Shown here in pieces: positions 44,116-53,054 of a DNA stretch of 64,000 nucleotides (the first letter of the stretch is position 1; every line of letters begins with the position of its first letter). Below the pieces are notes generated by a model. It worked only from the letters and a program-made list of their open reading frames with translations, was not told the origin of the DNA and ran no database searches. Source of the stretch: Pseudomonas bananamidigenes (GTDB lineage: Bacteria; Pseudomonadota; Gammaproteobacteria; Pseudomonadales; Pseudomonadaceae); the NCBI RefSeq assembly GCF_001679645.1, contig NZ_LRUN01000049.1, forward strand, positions 1 to 64,000, given 5' to 3'. A program made the position numbers and the translations under genes.

Positions 44116-44583
44116 ATGGATATCCGTAAAGTTAAGAAACTGATCGAATTGCTGGAAGAGTCCGGCATCGACGAGCTCGAGATCAAGGAAGGTGAAGAGT
44201 CCGTTCGCATCAGCCGTAACAGCAAGACTCCAGCCCAGCAGTACTACGCTCCGGCGCCTGCAGCCGCTCCGGTTGCCGCGCCAGCCGCTGCCGCTGCCGC
44301 AGCTCCTGTTGCCGCCGCTCCGGCTGCCGCGGCTGCTCCGGCGCTGAACGGCACCGTTGCCCGTTCGCCGATGGTCGGCACTTTCTATCGCAAGTCTTCG
44401 CCAACCTCGCCAGCCTTCGTTGAAGTCGGCCAGACCGTGAAGAAAGGCGACACCCTGTGCATCGTCGAAGCCATGAAGATGATGAACCACATCGAAGCTG
44501 AAACCAGCGGCGTGATCGAATCCATCCTCGTCGAAGACGGCCAGCCGGTTGAGTACGACCAACCGCTGTTCACCATCGTTTGA
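44116..44583 (+). CDS. accB: biotin carboxyl carrier protein of acetyl-CoA carboxylase
   Basis: A 155-residue BCCP. The N-terminal MDIRKVKKLIELLEESG helix is followed by an Ala/Pro-rich flexible linker (about 40-78). The biotinyl domain has Lys121 in VEAMKMM. It carries the carboxyl group between AccC and the AccA/AccD transferase in fatty acid synthesis. The stop is 17 bases before the accC ATG. Confidence 0.95.
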   Translation: MDIRKVKKLIELLEESGIDELEIKEGEESVRISRNSKTPAQQYYAPAPAAAPVAAPAAAAAAAPVAAAPAAAAAPALNGTVARSPMVGTFYRKSSPTSPAFVEVGQTVKKGDTLCIVEAMKMMNHIEAETSGVIESILVEDGQPVEYDQPLFTIV

Positions 44584-44600
44584 ACTGCGGAGAGCCTTTG

Positions 44601-45959
44601 ATGACTGCGAAGTTGGAAAAAGTTCTGATCGCTAACCGCGGTGAGATCGCCCTGCGGATTCTGCGTGCCTGCAAAGAGATGGGCATCAAGACCGTCGCCG
44701 TTTACTCCAAGGCCGACAAAGAGCTGATGCACCTGGGTCTGGCAGACGAATCCGTCTGCATCGGCCCGGCTTCCGCTGCGCAATCCTACCTGCACATCCC
44801 GGCCATCATCGCAGCCGCTGAAGTGACTGGCGCCACCGCCATTCACCCAGGCTACGGTTTCCTCGCGGAAAACGCCGATTTCGCCGAGCAGGTCGAGAAT
44901 TCCGGCTTCGCCTTCATCGGCCCGAAAGCCGAGACCATTCGCCTGATGGGCGACAAGGTGTCGGCCAAGCACGCGATGATCGCCGCTGGCGTTCCAACCG
45001 TTCCTGGTTCCGACGGCCCGCTGCCGGAAGACGAAGAAACGGCACTGCGCATCGGCCGTGAGGTCGGCTATCCGGTGATCATCAAGGCCGCCGGCGGCGG
45101 CGGTGGTCGCGGCATGCGCGTGGTGCACAAGGAAGAAGACCTGGTCGCATTCGCCAAACTGACTCGCACCGAAGCTGGCGCGGCGTTCGGCAATCCGATG
45201 GTCTATCTGGAAAAATTCCTGACCAATCCGCGTCACGTCGAAGTGCAGGTGCTGTCCGACGGCCAGGGCAATGCCATCCATCTGGGCGACCGCGACTGCT
45301 CGCTGCAGCGCCGCCACCAGAAGGTTCTCGAAGAAGCGCCGGCACCGGGCATCGACGAGAAGGCCCGCCAGGAAGTCTTCGCTCGCTGCGTCCAGGCGTG
45401 CATCGACATCGGCTACCGTGGCGCCGGCACCTTCGAGTTCCTGTACGAGAACGGTCGTTTCTACTTCATCGAAATGAACACCCGTGTTCAGGTGGAGCAC
45501 CCGGTTTCGGAAATGGTCACCGGTGTCGACATCGTCAAGGAAATGCTCAGCATTGCCGCCGGCAACAAGCTGTCGATCCGCCAGGAAGATGTGGTCATCC
45601 GCGGCCACGCGCTGGAGTGCCGGATCAACGCCGAAGACCCGCGCACCTTCATGCCGAGCCCGGGCACGGTCAAGCATTTCCACGCACCGGGCGGCAACGG
45701 CGTTCGCGTCGATTCGCACCTGTACAGCGGTTATGCAGTTCCGCCGAACTACGACTCGCTGATCGGCAAGCTGATCACTTACGGCGCCACCCGCGACGAA
45801 GCCATGGCACGCATGCGCAATGCCCTGGATGAAATCGTGGTCGACGGGATCAAGACCAACATTCCGTTGCACCGTGACCTGACCCGCGATGAAGGCTTCT
45901 GCAAAGGGGGCGTGAACATTCACTACCTCGAGCACAAGCTGGCCGGCGACAAGCACTAA
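44601..45959 (+). CDS. accC: biotin carboxylase subunit of acetyl-CoA carboxylase
   Basis: A 452-residue ATP-grasp enzyme that carboxylates biotin on AccB. Signatures include KVLIANRGEIALRILRAC at the start, the glycine-rich loop GGGGGRGMRVV at about residue 163, and EMNTRVQVEHPVSEMVTG. The ATG at 44601 has GGAGAG upstream; an in-frame start at 44580 falls inside the accB stop region. The transcript seems to end at the hairpin at 45979. Confidence 0.95.
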   Translation: MTAKLEKVLIANRGEIALRILRACKEMGIKTVAVYSKADKELMHLGLADESVCIGPASAAQSYLHIPAIIAAAEVTGATAIHPGYGFLAENADFAEQVENSGFAFIGPKAETIRLMGDKVSAKHAMIAAGVPTVPGSDGPLPEDEETALRIGREVGYPVIIKAAGGGGGRGMRVVHKEEDLVAFAKLTRTEAGAAFGNPMVYLEKFLTNPRHVEVQVLSDGQGNAIHLGDRDCSLQRRHQKVLEEAPAPGIDEKARQEVFARCVQACIDIGYRGAGTFEFLYENGRFYFIEMNTRVQVEHPVSEMVTGVDIVKEMLSIAAGNKLSIRQEDVVIRGHALECRINAEDPRTFMPSPGTVKHFHAPGGNGVRVDSHLYSGYAVPPNYDSLIGKLITYGATRDEAMARMRNALDEIVVDGIKTNIPLHRDLTRDEGFCKGGVNIHYLEHKLAGDKH

Positions 45960-45978
45960 GCTTTCACCGGCACACGAC

Positions 45979-46000
45979 AAGGCCGCCTTCGGGCGGCTTT
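45979..46000 (+). terminator. terminator after aroQ-accB-accC
   Basis: A GC-rich stem (GGCCGCC with GGGCGGC, one G-T pair) around a TTC loop is followed by TTTGTTGTTT. It lies 20 bases after the accC stop. Confidence 0.75.
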
Positions 46001-46124
46001 GTTGTTTGCGCAGTTTTCATCTGCTCACACATTACCCGCTCCCACAAAACCGTCGCGCTCGCGTAAACTTGCGCGCTTCTCGCAGCCATCTGGCTGCAAT
46101 CAATCTTTTTCACAGGTGCCCGCC

Positions 46125-47003
46125 ATGCCTTGGCTGCAAGTACGTCTCGCCATCAGCCCGGAACAAGCCGAAACCTACGAAGACGCTTTCCTTGAAGTGG
46201 GCGCCGTATCGGTGACCTTCATGGACGCCGAAGATCAGCCGATCTTCGAACCCGAACTCAATACCACCCCGTTGTGGGCGCATACCCACCTGCTGGCCCT
46301 GTTCGAGGGCGGTACCGAAGCGGCGCCGGTTCTGGCTCATCTCGAACTGCTGACCGGCAGCCCGTTGCCCGAGCATCACAGCGAAGTGATCGAGGACCAG
46401 GACTGGGAGCGCAGCTGGATGGACGGTTTCCAGCCGATGCAATTCGGCCAGCGCCTGTGGATCGTACCGAGCTGGCACGCCGCACCCCACCCTGACGCGG
46501 TCAACCTGCTGCTGGACCCAGGCCTGGCATTCGGCACCGGCACCCACCCGACCACCGCCCTGTGCCTGGAATGGCTCGACGGTCAGGATCTGAAAGACTG
46601 CAACGTGCTGGACTTTGGCTGCGGCTCGGGGATTCTGGCTATCGCCGCCCTGCTGCTCGGGGCGAAACAAGCCGTGGGCACCGACATCGACGTGCAGGCG
46701 CTGGAAGCGTCCCGCGACAACGCCGGGCGCAACGGCATTGCCGACGAACTGTTTCCACTCTATCTGCCGCAGGATCTGCCGCAGGTCAAAGCCGACGTGC
46801 TGGTGGCCAACATTCTGGCCGGCCCGCTGGTTTCCCTGGCGCCGCAACTGTCGGGCCTGGTCAAGTCCGGCGGGCGTCTGGCGCTGTCCGGGATCCTCGC
46901 CGAACAGGGCGAAGAAGTCGCTGCCGCGTACGCGCAGGACTTCGATCTCGACCCGATCGCCAATCGTGATGGCTGGGTGCGCATCACCGGCCGTCGGCGC
47001 TAG
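46125..47003 (+). CDS. prmA: ribosomal protein L11 methyltransferase
   Basis: A 292-residue PrmA. The N-terminal MPWLQVRLAISPEQAE substrate-binding domain is followed by DPGLAFGTGTHPTTALCL, the SAM motif VLDFGCGSGILAIAA and the VANILAGPLVSL motif. It trimethylates ribosomal protein L11. The chosen ATG is at 46125; the longer frame to 45999 crosses the accC terminator. The next gene begins 30 bases later. Confidence 0.95.
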   Translation: MPWLQVRLAISPEQAETYEDAFLEVGAVSVTFMDAEDQPIFEPELNTTPLWAHTHLLALFEGGTEAAPVLAHLELLTGSPLPEHHSEVIEDQDWERSWMDGFQPMQFGQRLWIVPSWHAAPHPDAVNLLLDPGLAFGTGTHPTTALCLEWLDGQDLKDCNVLDFGCGSGILAIAALLLGAKQAVGTDIDVQALEASRDNAGRNGIADELFPLYLPQDLPQVKADVLVANILAGPLVSLAPQLSGLVKSGGRLALSGILAEQGEEVAAAYAQDFDLDPIANRDGWVRITGRRR

Positions 47004-47033
47004 AATGACCGCCTGCTCAATCCGGATCGCCGC

Positions 47034-48305
47034 ATGACCGACAGCTTCGTCACCCAGTGCCCGCATTGTCAAACCAGTTTCCGCGTCAGCCATACTCAGT
47101 TGAGCGTGGCCCGCGGGGTGGTTCGTTGCGGCTCCTGCCTGCAAGTGTTCAACGCCGCCAAACAGCTGCTCGAACAACGCGCAAGCAAGGAAGCTGTCAC
47201 ACCGGTGGTGCCGGCCAGGGCCGAACCGGCACCGGCAACCGACGCACCGGTCGTCGCCAGACCACCCGAGCCACCTGAACCGCCCCAACCGCGCGCCATC
47301 AGCCAGAAGCAGTGGAGCGCTGCAGAGCTGGATCTCGACAGTCTGGATCTGGACGGGGAACTGGCTCGTCTCGAACAGCGGGAAATCCAGCCGACCACCG
47401 AATTCGGCGGCGCCCGCGAAGAGTCCCTCAGTGCTCGCCGCGACGACCACGAACCGGATAACGAGCCGTGGTCGGACAGCCTTTTCAGCGAACCGGCCGA
47501 CGAACGGATCGTCGAGGCCGGACACGCAGACGATGTCGCCGATTTTGAACCGGTAAAGCCGGAACGCACCGAGCCGTCCCTGTCGCTGGTCCCGGTAGAC
47601 CTCGATGACGAACCCGCCATTCCACAACTGCGCCTGCATGACCCGGTCGATCCGGCAGCTCGCCACGAACGCCTGTCGGCCGATACGGAAATCGATAACG
47701 ATCCGCCAGCTGTCGAGCCTCCCCGCAAAAAGCGCGAACGCAATGAACCCGGCGTGCGCGCCGAAGCCTTGCAGGATCTGACCGACGATCCGCTGCAACT
47801 GGACTGGCAGAAGCGCCGTTCGCCCTGGGGCCGACGCGTGCTCTGGCTGCTATTGGTATTGCTGGCCGCTGCCGGCCTCGCCGGCCAGTACATCGCCTAT
47901 CACTTCGACGAACTGGCCCGTCAGGACCAGTACCGCCCATGGTTTCAGCAATTGTGCCCGCAGATTGGCTGCACGGTGCCGTCCAAGGTCGACATTGCCA
48001 AGATCAAGAGCAGCAACCTGGTGGTACGCAGCCATCCGGATTTCAGTGGCGCACTGGTAGTGGACGCAATCATTTATAACCGCGCGCCTTTTTCCCAACC
48101 GTTCCCGCTGCTCGAGTTGCGCTTCGCCGACCTCAACGGCCACCTGATCGCCAGTCGCCGATTCAAACCTGGCGAATACCTCAACGGCGATCTCGAAGGC
48201 ATGGCGGAAATGCCGCCACAGACGCCCATCCACATCGCCCTGGATATTCTCGATCCCGGGCCGAAAGCGGTGAACTACAGTCTGAGTTTCCACTCCCCCG
48301 AGTAA
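47034..48305 (+). CDS. zinc-ribbon and DUF3426 domain membrane protein
   Basis: A 423-residue protein. An N-terminal MJ0042-type zinc ribbon (CPHCQTSF...CGSCLQVF) is followed by a long, acidic, Pro/Glu-rich and probably disordered region (about 45-255). One transmembrane helix lies at about 264-285, and the C-terminus is a DUF3426 domain. The function is unknown, though the gene order prmA-this-dusB-fis is conserved in Pseudomonas. Confidence 0.85.
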   Translation: MTDSFVTQCPHCQTSFRVSHTQLSVARGVVRCGSCLQVFNAAKQLLEQRASKEAVTPVVPARAEPAPATDAPVVARPPEPPEPPQPRAISQKQWSAAELDLDSLDLDGELARLEQREIQPTTEFGGAREESLSARRDDHEPDNEPWSDSLFSEPADERIVEAGHADDVADFEPVKPERTEPSLSLVPVDLDDEPAIPQLRLHDPVDPAARHERLSADTEIDNDPPAVEPPRKKRERNEPGVRAEALQDLTDDPLQLDWQKRRSPWGRRVLWLLLVLLAAAGLAGQYIAYHFDELARQDQYRPWFQQLCPQIGCTVPSKVDIAKIKSSNLVVRSHPDFSGALVVDAIIYNRAPFSQPFPLLELRFADLNGHLIASRRFKPGEYLNGDLEGMAEMPPQTPIHIALDILDPGPKAVNYSLSFHSPE

Positions 48306-48490
48306 AGCGCCTCACCACAGCGTCATTGACGGCAGTTTTCTGACTTTGCCCTGTACGACCAAACCACAGGCAATAACGGAATGACTGTTCAGATTTTGTT
48401 CAATTCAGCCTTTATCCAGTCATCGAGAGCGGGTATCATGCCAACCCTTTTTCGAACTCTCATGATCCGGCCCCACTTCAGGGAAGTCCT

Positions 48491-49501
48491 ATGTCGGCGG
48501 TACGCATCGGCCCATATACATTACAGAACGGCTTGATTCTCGCCCCCATGGCGGGTGTCACCGACCAGCCCTTTCGTCAGTTGTGCAAGCGATTGGGCGC
48601 AGGGCTTGTAGTCTCGGAAATGGTCACCAGTGACATGAGCCTGTGGAACACCCGCAAGTCGCGCATGCGCATGATCCACGAAGGCGATCCCGAGCCACGC
48701 TCGGTGCAGATCGCCGGAGGCGACGCGCAGATGCTGGCGGATGCAGCCCGGGCCAACGTCGAGCTGGGCGCGCAGATTATCGACATCAACATGGGTTGCC
48801 CGGCCAAAAAGGTCTGCAACAAGGCCGCCGGCTCCGCGTTGTTGAAAGATGAAGCGCTGGTTACCGAGATCCTGCACGCCGTCGTGGCGGCGGTTGATGT
48901 GCCGGTGACCCTGAAGATCCGCACCGGATGGGATCGAGACAACAAGAACGGCCTGACGGTGGCGAAGATCGCCGAGCAGGCCGGGATCACGGCGCTGGCG
49001 GTGCATGGCCGCACCCGCGCCGACCTGTACACCGGCGAAGCCGAGTACGACACCATTGCCGCGATCAAGCAGGCCGTGTCGATTCCGGTCTTTGCCAATG
49101 GCGACATCGTATCGCCGGAAAAGGCCCGCTACGTGCTCGACGCGACCGGTGCCGACGGCCTGTTGATCGGCCGGGCCGCCCAGGGGCGACCATGGATTTT
49201 TCGTGAGATCGAACACTTCCTGCGTACGGGAGAAAAACTTCCGGCGCCGGAGCTGTCCGAGGTGGAACGCATTCTGCTTGAGCATCTGGCCGCCCTCCAC
49301 GCCTTCTATGGGGACGTGATGGGCGTACGCATTGCCCGAAAGCATGTGGGCTGGTATCTCGCAACCTTGCCGGGCGCCAGGGAGTTTCGCGCCCGTTTCA
49401 ATCGTTTGGATGGTACGGAAACACAATGCGCCAACGTTCGGGAGTTCTTCGCCGAACGTTACAAGAGCCTGACAGGGGACGAAGAAGGGGTGGCCGCATG
49501 A
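48491..49501 (+). CDS. dusB: tRNA-dihydrouridine synthase B
   Basis: A 336-residue FMN enzyme that reduces specific uridines in tRNA. The signature LAPMAGVTDQPFR starts the barrel and the catalytic cysteine is in NMGCPAKKVC (Cys103). The length and order with fis match the classic dusB-fis operon. The fis ATG overlaps the dusB stop by four bases (ATGA). Confidence 0.94.
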   Translation: MSAVRIGPYTLQNGLILAPMAGVTDQPFRQLCKRLGAGLVVSEMVTSDMSLWNTRKSRMRMIHEGDPEPRSVQIAGGDAQMLADAARANVELGAQIIDINMGCPAKKVCNKAAGSALLKDEALVTEILHAVVAAVDVPVTLKIRTGWDRDNKNGLTVAKIAEQAGITALAVHGRTRADLYTGEAEYDTIAAIKQAVSIPVFANGDIVSPEKARYVLDATGADGLLIGRAAQGRPWIFREIEHFLRTGEKLPAPELSEVERILLEHLAALHAFYGDVMGVRIARKHVGWYLATLPGAREFRARFNRLDGTETQCANVREFFAERYKSLTGDEEGVAA

Positions 49502-49818
49502 CGATGATGACCGAGACTTTAGTGAGTGGAACAACACCCGTGAGCGACAACGTGAATTTGAAACAGCACCTCAATACCCCGAGCGAAGAGGGCCAGACCC
49601 TTCGCGGGAGTGTCGAGAAAGCGCTGCACAATTATTTCGCCCACCTTGAGGGCGCAGCCGTCACGGACGTGTACAACCTGGTGCTCTCCGAAGTCGAGGC
49701 TCCCCTGCTCGAAAGCGTGATGAACTACGTCAAGGGCAACCAGACCAAGGCCAGCGAGCTGCTCGGGCTCAACCGCGGCACGCTGCGCAAGAAACTCAAG
49801 CAGTACGATCTGCTGTAA
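49498..49818 (+). CDS. fis: DNA-binding protein Fis
   Basis: A 106-residue nucleoid protein. The C-terminal helix-turn-helix is clear (QTKASELLGLNRGTLRKKLKQYDLL in position, ending the protein), with the conserved LLESVMNYVKGN before it. The N-terminus is slightly longer than in E. coli Fis (98 residues). It is translationally coupled to dusB by the ATGA overlap and followed by a terminator. Confidence 0.94.
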   Translation: MTMMTETLVSGTTPVSDNVNLKQHLNTPSEEGQTLRGSVEKALHNYFAHLEGAAVTDVYNLVLSEVEAPLLESVMNYVKGNQTKASELLGLNRGTLRKKLKQYDLL

Positions 49819-49835
49819 GCATTCAATCCAACCAG

Positions 49836-49868
49836 AAAGGCGCCCGCGTAAAACCGGTCGCCTTTTTT
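49836..49868 (+). terminator. terminator after dusB-fis
   Basis: AAAGGCG pairs with CGCCTTT, followed by more T. It lies 18 bases after the fis stop and just before purH. Confidence 0.75.
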
Positions 49869-49900
49869 GCTGACTTCCCTTGCTTTTGATGGAAATTGAG

Positions 49901-51508
49901 ATGACCGACCAGACTACCCGCCTGCCGATCCGCCGCGCCTTGATCAGTGTTTCCGACAAGACCGGGATCCTCGAATTCGCCAGGGAGCTGGAAGCCCTGG
50001 GCGTGGAAATCCTTTCCACCGGCGGGACCTTCAAACTGCTGCAGGACAACGGCGTGGCCGCAGTGGAAGTCGCGGATTACACCGGTTTCGCAGAAATGAT
50101 GGACGGTCGGGTGAAAACCCTGCACCCGAAAATCCACGGCGGGATCCTCGGTCGTCGCGGTGTCGATGACGCGATCATGAGCGAACACGGCATCAAGCCG
50201 ATCGATCTGGTGGCCGTCAACCTGTACCCCTTCGAAGCCACCATCAGCAAGCCTGGCTGCGACCTGCCGACCGCCATCGAGAACATCGACATCGGCGGCC
50301 CGACCATGGTTCGTTCGGCGGCGAAAAACCACAAAGACGTAGCGATCGTGGTGAATGCCAGCGATTACGCCAACGTCCTGGAAAACCTCAAGGCCGGCGG
50401 CCTGACCTACGCGCAGCGTTTCGACCTGATGCTCAAGGCGTTCGAACACACCGCCGCCTACGACGGCATGATCGCCAACTACATGGGCACCGTGAACCAG
50501 GCTGCCGAAACCCTCTCGACCTCCGGCCGCAGCGAATTCCCGCGCACCTTCAACAGCCAGTTCATCAAGGCCCAGGAAATGCGCTACGGCGAGAACCCGC
50601 ACCAGAGCGCGGCGTTCTACGTCGAGGCCAAGCCTGCCGAAGCCGGCATCGCCACCGCCACCCAGTTGCAAGGCAAGGAGCTGTCGTACAACAACGTGGC
50701 CGATACCGACGCCGCACTGGAATGCGTGAAGAGCTTCGTCAAACCGGCCTGCGTGATCGTCAAGCACGCCAACCCGTGCGGCGTGGCCGTGAGCCCGGAC
50801 GCCGAAGGCGGCATCCGTCAGGCCTATGAGCTGGCCTACGCCACCGACACCGAATCGGCATTCGGCGGCATCATCGCCTTCAACCGTGAACTGGACGCCG
50901 AGACCGCCAAGGCAATCGTAGAGCGTCAGTTCGTCGAAGTGATCATCGCCCCGAGCGTCAGCGAAGAAGCCCGTGCCGTCGTCGCCGCCAAGGCCAATGT
51001 GCGCCTGCTGGCCTGCGGTGAATGGTCGGCGGATCGCGTTCCCGCCTGGGACTACAAGCGTGTCAACGGCGGTCTGCTGGTGCAGAGCCGCGACATCGGC
51101 ATGATCGGCGCCGACGACCTGAAAGTGGTGACCAAGCGTGCACCGACCGAACAGGAAATCAACGACCTGATCTTCGCCTGGAAAGTGGCCAAGTTCGTCA
51201 AGTCCAACGCCATCGTCTACGCCAAGAACCGTCAGACCATCGGCGTCGGCGCCGGCCAGATGAGCCGCGTGAACTCGGCACGTATCGCTGCGATCAAGGC
51301 TGAGCACGCCGGTCTGCAGGTCGCAGGCTCCGTGATGGCGTCCGATGCGTTCTTCCCGTTCCGCGACGGTCTGGACAATGCGGCCAAGGTCGGTATCACT
51401 GCGGTGATCCAGCCAGGCGGCTCGATGCGTGATGCTGAAGTGATTGCTGCTGCTGATGAAGCCGGCATCGCCATGGTGTTCACCGGCATGCGTCATTTCC
51501 GCCACTGA
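49901..51508 (+). CDS. purH: bifunctional AICAR formyltransferase / IMP cyclohydrolase
   Basis: A 535-residue enzyme for the last two steps of IMP synthesis. The N-terminal cyclohydrolase begins RRALISVSDKTGILEFA and contains STGGTFKLL; the C-terminal transformylase contains RYGENPHQSAAFY and KHANPCGVAVS. The ATG at 49901 starts MTDQTTRL; a longer frame to 49880 adds seven residues. PurD, another purine enzyme, follows after a repeat-containing gap. Confidence 0.95.
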   Translation: MTDQTTRLPIRRALISVSDKTGILEFARELEALGVEILSTGGTFKLLQDNGVAAVEVADYTGFAEMMDGRVKTLHPKIHGGILGRRGVDDAIMSEHGIKPIDLVAVNLYPFEATISKPGCDLPTAIENIDIGGPTMVRSAAKNHKDVAIVVNASDYANVLENLKAGGLTYAQRFDLMLKAFEHTAAYDGMIANYMGTVNQAAETLSTSGRSEFPRTFNSQFIKAQEMRYGENPHQSAAFYVEAKPAEAGIATATQLQGKELSYNNVADTDAALECVKSFVKPACVIVKHANPCGVAVSPDAEGGIRQAYELAYATDTESAFGGIIAFNRELDAETAKAIVERQFVEVIIAPSVSEEARAVVAAKANVRLLACGEWSADRVPAWDYKRVNGGLLVQSRDIGMIGADDLKVVTKRAPTEQEINDLIFAWKVAKFVKSNAIVYAKNRQTIGVGAGQMSRVNSARIAAIKAEHAGLQVAGSVMASDAFFPFRDGLDNAAKVGITAVIQPGGSMRDAEVIAAADEAGIAMVFTGMRHFRH

Positions 51509-51518
51509 TTTTCCTGCT

Positions 51519-51623
51519 TGATCGTGCCCACGCTCTGCGTGGGTACGCAGCCCGGGACGCTCCGCGTCCCTCGGACGCAGAGCGTCCGTTGAGGCATTCC
51601 CACGCGGAGCGTGGGAACGATCA
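51519..51623. repeat. multi-palindrome repeat between purH and purD
   Basis: The element is bounded by inverted TGATCGT-CCCACGC and GCGTGGG-ACGATCA arms. Inside it, four consecutive palindromes occur: CCCACGC/GCGTGGG, GGGACGC/GCGTCCC, GGACGC/GCGTCC and CCCACGC/GCGTGGG. It resembles repetitive intergenic palindromes known in Pseudomonas but differs from the REPIN at 1371. Confidence 0.8.
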
Positions 51624-51659
51624 GCCCCTACAGAATTAGCGTCATCCGAGGTTTTTGAA

Positions 51660-52952
51660 ATGAATGTTTTGATCATTGGCAGCGGTGGCCGCGAACACGC
51701 CCTGGCCTGGAAAGTGGCTCAGGATCCGCGTGTGCAAAAAGTTTTCGTCGCACCGGGCAACGCCGGCACCGCGATTGAAGCCAAGTGCGAGAACGTCGCC
51801 ATCGACGTGCTGGCACTCGAGCAACTGGCGGATTTCGCCGAGAAAAACGTTTCCCTGACCATCGTCGGTCCGGAAGTACCGCTGGTCGCCGGTGTTGTCG
51901 ACCTGTTCCGCTCCCGTGGCCTGGACTGCTTCGGTCCGACTGCCGGTGCCGCACAGCTCGAAGGCTCGAAAGCCTTCACGAAGGACTTCCTGGCACGCCA
52001 CAAGATTCCGACGGCCGACTACCAGAACTTCACCGAGATCGAGCCGGCCCTGGCTTATCTGCGTGAAAAAGGCGCACCGATCGTGATCAAGGCCGACGGT
52101 CTGGCCGCCGGTAAAGGCGTGATCGTCGCCATGACTCTGGCCGAAGCCGAAGACGCCGTTCGCGACATGCTCGCGGGCAACGCGTTCGGCGACGCCGGCT
52201 CCCGCGTCGTCATCGAAGAGTTCCTCGACGGCGAAGAAGCCAGCTTCATCGTCATGGTCGACGGCAAGAACGTCCTGCCGATGGCCACCAGCCAGGACCA
52301 CAAACGCGTCGGCGACGGCGACAGCGGCCCGAATACCGGCGGCATGGGGGCTTACTCCCCGGCCCCGGTGGTCACCGCCGATGTGCACCAGCGTGTGATG
52401 GACCAGGTGATCTGGCCAACCGTGCGCGGCATGGCCGAGGAAGGCAACGTCTATACCGGTTTCCTGTACGCCGGTCTGATGATCGACAAGGCCGGCAACC
52501 CGAAAGTCATCGAGTTCAACTGCCGTTTCGGTGATCCGGAAACCCAACCGGTGATGCTGCGCCTGCAGTCGAGTCTGGTGCTGTTGGTCGAGGCGGCATT
52601 GGCCCAGGCACTGGACAAGGTCGAAGCGCAATGGGATCCGCGCCCGAGCGTCGGCATCGTGCTGGCGGCCGGCGGTTACCCGGGCGACTATGCCAAGGGC
52701 GCGAAGATCAACGGTCTGGATGCGGCAGCCGCACTGGAAGGCAAGGTCTTCCACGCCGGTACCGCACTCAAGGACGGCAACGTCGTGACAGCAGGTGGTC
52801 GGGTGTTGTGTGCCACCGCCATGGGCGCCAGCGTAGGCGCCGCTCAGGAGCAGGCCTACAGGCTGACCAAGGCCATCGACTGGGAAGGCTGCTTCTACCG
52901 CACCGACATCGGCTACCGTGCCATTGCCCGTGAACGCGGCGAAACCCGCTGA
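51660..52952 (+). CDS. purD: phosphoribosylamine-glycine ligase
   Basis: A 430-residue ATP-grasp enzyme of purine synthesis. The N-terminal VLIIGSGGREHALAWK, the VGPEVPLVAGVVD block, the KADGLAAGKGVIV ATP-grasp loop and the C-terminal FNCRFGDPETQ are typical of PurD. It follows purH with a repeat-filled 151-base gap; the two are likely co-expressed but may use separate promoters. Confidence 0.95.
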   Translation: MNVLIIGSGGREHALAWKVAQDPRVQKVFVAPGNAGTAIEAKCENVAIDVLALEQLADFAEKNVSLTIVGPEVPLVAGVVDLFRSRGLDCFGPTAGAAQLEGSKAFTKDFLARHKIPTADYQNFTEIEPALAYLREKGAPIVIKADGLAAGKGVIVAMTLAEAEDAVRDMLAGNAFGDAGSRVVIEEFLDGEEASFIVMVDGKNVLPMATSQDHKRVGDGDSGPNTGGMGAYSPAPVVTADVHQRVMDQVIWPTVRGMAEEGNVYTGFLYAGLMIDKAGNPKVIEFNCRFGDPETQPVMLRLQSSLVLLVEAALAQALDKVEAQWDPRPSVGIVLAAGGYPGDYAKGAKINGLDAAAALEGKVFHAGTALKDGNVVTAGGRVLCATAMGASVGAAQEQAYRLTKAIDWEGCFYRTDIGYRAIARERGETR

Positions 52953-52967
52953 TAGGCTACGCTGTGT

Positions 52968-52998
52968 GTCCGGCAGGGACCTTGCGTCCCTGCCGGAC
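52968..52998. terminator. perfect inverted repeat after purD, probable terminator
   Basis: GTCCGGCAGGGAC is inverted exactly as GTCCCTGCCGGAC with a 5-base loop. No T-run follows (TGTTCC), so it may act as a weak terminator or an RNA-protecting hairpin between purD and retS. Confidence 0.6.
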
Positions 52999-53054
52999 TG
53001 TTCCGACGCTGCGCATCGTTATATTCTGGCATCAACCTACGAAGGGATTTCGCC

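Noticed and set aside
46082..46097. Hairpin GCAGCCA-TC-TGGCTGC before prmA
   Set aside because: It could be an RNA structure, but the T-run is separated from the stem and its position 27 bases before prmA argues against a terminator; evidence too thin for a feature.
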